Assembly (NCBI GenBank): GCA_009774255.1
Contig: VSNK01000338.1
Coordinates: forward strand, 1 to 5,540
Source of the DNA: Faecalicatena sp.
Lineage (GTDB): Bacteria > Bacillota > Clostridia > Lachnospirales > Lachnospiraceae
Reading direction: 5' to 3'
DNA: 5,540 nt
Shown: piece by piece, positions 3,798 to 5,540 of the stretch
Numbering within the stretch: position 1 is the first letter of the stretch
Layout: each line of letters opens with the position of its first letter
Notes under the pieces: generated by a model
The model's database searches: none
What the model saw: only the letters and a program-made list of their open reading frames with translations
What the model was told of the DNA's origin: nothing
Made by a program: the position numbers and the translations under genes

Positions 3798-5135
3798 ATG
3801 ATTGCATTTAATGATATACCGGATATGGCAGTACATTGTGTATGCCAGTGGCGAGAGAAAAATTTATTGTCAGAAGTTACTTTGATTAGAGATGTATATG
3901 GAAAACTATCATTTTTAATGGGGAATACACAGTCTGTATCCAACACCGATAAGCAAGAACTTATTTCCAGTTTAAATCAGAATTTAGGAGAATATTTTAG
4001 CGAAAAGATTTATTGGAAACAATCATCTCATAGACCAAGAAATGTAGAATTTCGGGAAGAACTTATTATAAACCTGATAGAGAACGATCGAACGGAATGG
4101 ACCACTACAGAAGATATAAAATTTTATATGGCCGAAAGAGCCATCGCAAAAAAAGCCTGGATTCGCAAGCAGGAAAGCCAGGAGTCTGTGTGGCCATATG
4201 AGGAAGCAGAATCAGAAAATGGTACGAAAGTTGTTACTTTTTATTCGTTTAAAGGAGGAATGGGAAGAACAACAGCATTAGCTGCGGTTGCTTTGCTTCT
4301 GGTAAAACAGGGGGAAAATGTAATGATGGTAGACACAGATATAGAGGCGCCAGGTCTGGCTTCATTGTTTTTTGACGGGGAAATGATTACAAGAGGCGTT
4401 TTAGATTACTTAATCGAGTGTGGAATTCATTCGGAGATACACATAGCGGATTATGTCTTAGATGTGACAGAACCATCATTGCTGGATGAAACTTCGGGAC
4501 AATTGTATGTAATGCCTGCCGGAAAAGTAGACCAAAGTTATCTTCAAAAACTGGCACGTATTGATTACCAGGACAATAGAAACGGATATTTGAGGAAAAC
4601 GTTAGAAAGATTATTGACAGATATAAAAGATAATTACACCGTAGATTATATTCTACTGGATGCACGTGCCGGATTTCATGATATGGGAGGAATAGCAGCT
4701 ATACAGCTACCTCATGGTGTCGTACTGTTTGGCAATGACAGCAGACAATCATGGGATGGGATTACACAGGTTTTACGCACAATAGCGGAAGGACATACGG
4801 CTGATTTTCCTGTCATGATTGTAGATACGATGTGTCCGAACCCTACGGCGGAAAATTTCACATCAGCCAGAGAGCGCTTTATCAATAAATCATATACGGT
4901 ATGTATAGAGAACTACTATGATACGGAGGCGGAGATACCTGGGATAGAAGCAGAAGGGGAAAGCCATTTTCCGGAATTTGTTTCATTTGATCATGCGCTT
5001 TTACAGGGAATTGAATTGTTTTCTGATGGAAGTCAGGAGAAAAATCAAAGAGTTAACGCCTATAAAAATATTTTGACAGGAGAAAGTTATTCAAAGATCA
5101 CGGATCGTATAAACGGCTGGTTTGGAGAGGTTTAA
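3798..5135 (+). CDS. ParA/MinD-like P-loop ATPase with variant KGGMGRTT Walker A
   Basis: The 445-residue protein has an N-terminal region (1-140) of unrecognised function containing RDVYGKLSFLM (31-41) and a Leu-rich helix ending LGEYF. A SIMIBI-class ATPase domain follows: VVTFYSFKGGMGRTTALAAV (145-164), Walker A' VDTDIEAPGL (178-187) and Walker B YILLDARAG (284-292). ParA/MinD proteins normally read KGGxGK(S/T). Here the signature Lys152 is kept but the core lysine is Arg157, as in a subgroup of KGGVGRT proteins found beside effector or sensor genes rather than in plasmid partition. The C-terminal part (320-445) is helical with no recognised motif. There are no membrane segments. AAGGAGAG (3787-3794) precedes the ATG, and the stop lies 2 nt before the next gene. 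A signalling or switch ATPase for the operon is the likeliest role. No parB or centromere repeats are visible to support partition. Confidence 0.85.
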   Translation: MIAFNDIPDMAVHCVCQWREKNLLSEVTLIRDVYGKLSFLMGNTQSVSNTDKQELISSLNQNLGEYFSEKIYWKQSSHRPRNVEFREELIINLIENDRTEWTTTEDIKFYMAERAIAKKAWIRKQESQESVWPYEEAESENGTKVVTFYSFKGGMGRTTALAAVALLLVKQGENVMMVDTDIEAPGLASLFFDGEMITRGVLDYLIECGIHSEIHIADYVLDVTEPSLLDETSGQLYVMPAGKVDQSYLQKLARIDYQDNRNGYLRKTLERLLTDIKDNYTVDYILLDARAGFHDMGGIAAIQLPHGVVLFGNDSRQSWDGITQVLRTIAEGHTADFPVMIVDTMCPNPTAENFTSARERFINKSYTVCIENYYDTEAEIPGIEAEGESHFPEFVSFDHALLQGIELFSDGSQEKNQRVNAYKNILTGESYSKITDRINGWFGEV

Positions 5136-5137
5136 AC

Positions 5138-5540
5138 ATGGAAATCGAGAAAAAGAACAAAATTTTAGAAGGAATTTCCAGATGTGTACCGGAGAATGGA
5201 TCGGGAGAAGACGAGGAAAATATTTTACAGAATTTTTTACCCTTGCGGAACTATGGTAAACTGGCAGACCCTAAAAATTTTTTGATTATTGGAGGGCGAG
5301 GCTCAGGAAAGACGGAGTTGTTTCGAATACTGACATCTTGTGGAGGCCTGAATAATGTGCTTAGTGAGAAGGATCGAAAGAGATATACGAAATTAAAAGA
5401 AAGTGAATTTTTAACAGGGTATATAGCAACTGGTTCAGAATCAAAGGCTTTTCCAACTTCTAATGTATGCGATGATTTGGTAAAAAATGAAAAACCGGAT
5501 AACCTTAATTCTTTTTGGGGAGGCCTGATTTCTTCAGTAA
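5138..5540 (+). CDS. P-loop NTPase, N-terminal part only (runs off the window)
   Basis: An ATG two bases after the previous stop, with GGAGAGG (5124-5130) at good spacing, opens a frame with no stop to the window end (134 codons seen). A charged N-terminus (MEIEKKNKILEGISRCVPEN) is followed by LADPKNFLIIGGRGSGKTEL, in which GGRGSGKT (52-59) is a standard Walker A with Lys58 and Thr59. The strand FLII before the loop and the helix ELFRIL after it fit a AAA+/STAND or Sll1717-like NTPase. Walker B, sensor and any effector domain lie beyond the window. The tight spacing indicates translational coupling to the ParA-like gene. It could be the large sensor or effector of the system. NTPase assignment is solid and the subfamily is unknown. 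Confidence 0.8.
   Translation, partial: MEIEKKNKILEGISRCVPENGSGEDEENILQNFLPLRNYGKLADPKNFLIIGGRGSGKTELFRILTSCGGLNNVLSEKDRKRYTKLKESEFLTGYIATGSESKAFPTSNVCDDLVKNEKPDNLNSFWGGLISSV

Noticed and set aside
3654..3946. Minus-strand open frames over the HEPN/ATPase junction
   Set aside because: They overlap two coupled genes on the other strand and have no promoter, ribosome site or recognisable domain.
4251..4263. AAAGGAGG just before an internal ATG in the ParA-like gene
   Set aside because: It encodes the conserved FKGGM of the P-loop, and the one-base spacing to the ATG is too short for a real internal start.
4387..4665. Minus-strand open frame within the ParA-like gene
   Set aside because: It is antisense to the Walker A' to Walker B region of a clear ATPase and has no sign of coding on its own.
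3798..5135. Plasmid or chromosome partition locus
   Set aside because: The ATPase is ParA-like but has a long N-terminal domain and a GRT loop. No ParB-like gene follows and no iterated centromere repeats are seen.
1..5540. CRISPR array, tRNA, rRNA or transposase
   Set aside because: No regularly spaced repeats, no tRNA-like cloverleaf and no transposase or integrase motifs were found on reading either strand.

Overview
The window looks like a chromosomal or island segment from a low-to-moderate GC Bacillota, most likely a gut Clostridia/Lachnospiraceae-type anaerobe. This is inferred from the strong AGGAGG-type ribosome sites, near-consensus sigma-A promoters, an aldo/keto reductase with a two-cluster ferredoxin tail, and the style of the TetR and MerR regulators. 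No species can be named from the sequence alone.

Left part (1-1970), mostly minus strand. A TetR-family repressor gene has a textbook promoter whose start region is covered by a 26-bp palindrome, so it very probably represses itself. No obvious target gene for it is visible. Next come a small TfoX C-terminal-domain protein, a possible 23-codon ORF and a MerR-family regulator, all on the minus strand and closely spaced. The MerR gene is divergent from the aldo/keto reductase. The 220 bp between them hold a classic MerR-type promoter, with a 19-bp spacer filled by a perfect-armed palindrome, and an overlapping promoter that would drive merR.

Centre (1957-3360). The aldo/keto reductase carries the catalytic tetrad and a C-terminal pair of 4Fe-4S motifs. 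A 19-bp-stem terminator follows it. The reductase is clearly richer in GC than what flanks it.

Right part (3250-5540), plus strand. A tight AT-richer operon encodes a HEPN-like helical protein, a ParA/MinD-like ATPase with an unusual KGGMGRTT P-loop, and the first 134 residues of a second P-loop NTPase that is cut by the window edge. The gaps are 12 and 2 nt, so the three are likely co-translated. Small HEPN proteins with dedicated ATPases are a hallmark of prokaryotic conflict or defence loci, and this operon is the best candidate for an undescribed system here. That role is inferred and no effector activity is proven by the sequence. Its ribosome site lies inside an inverted repeat, suggesting controlled expression.
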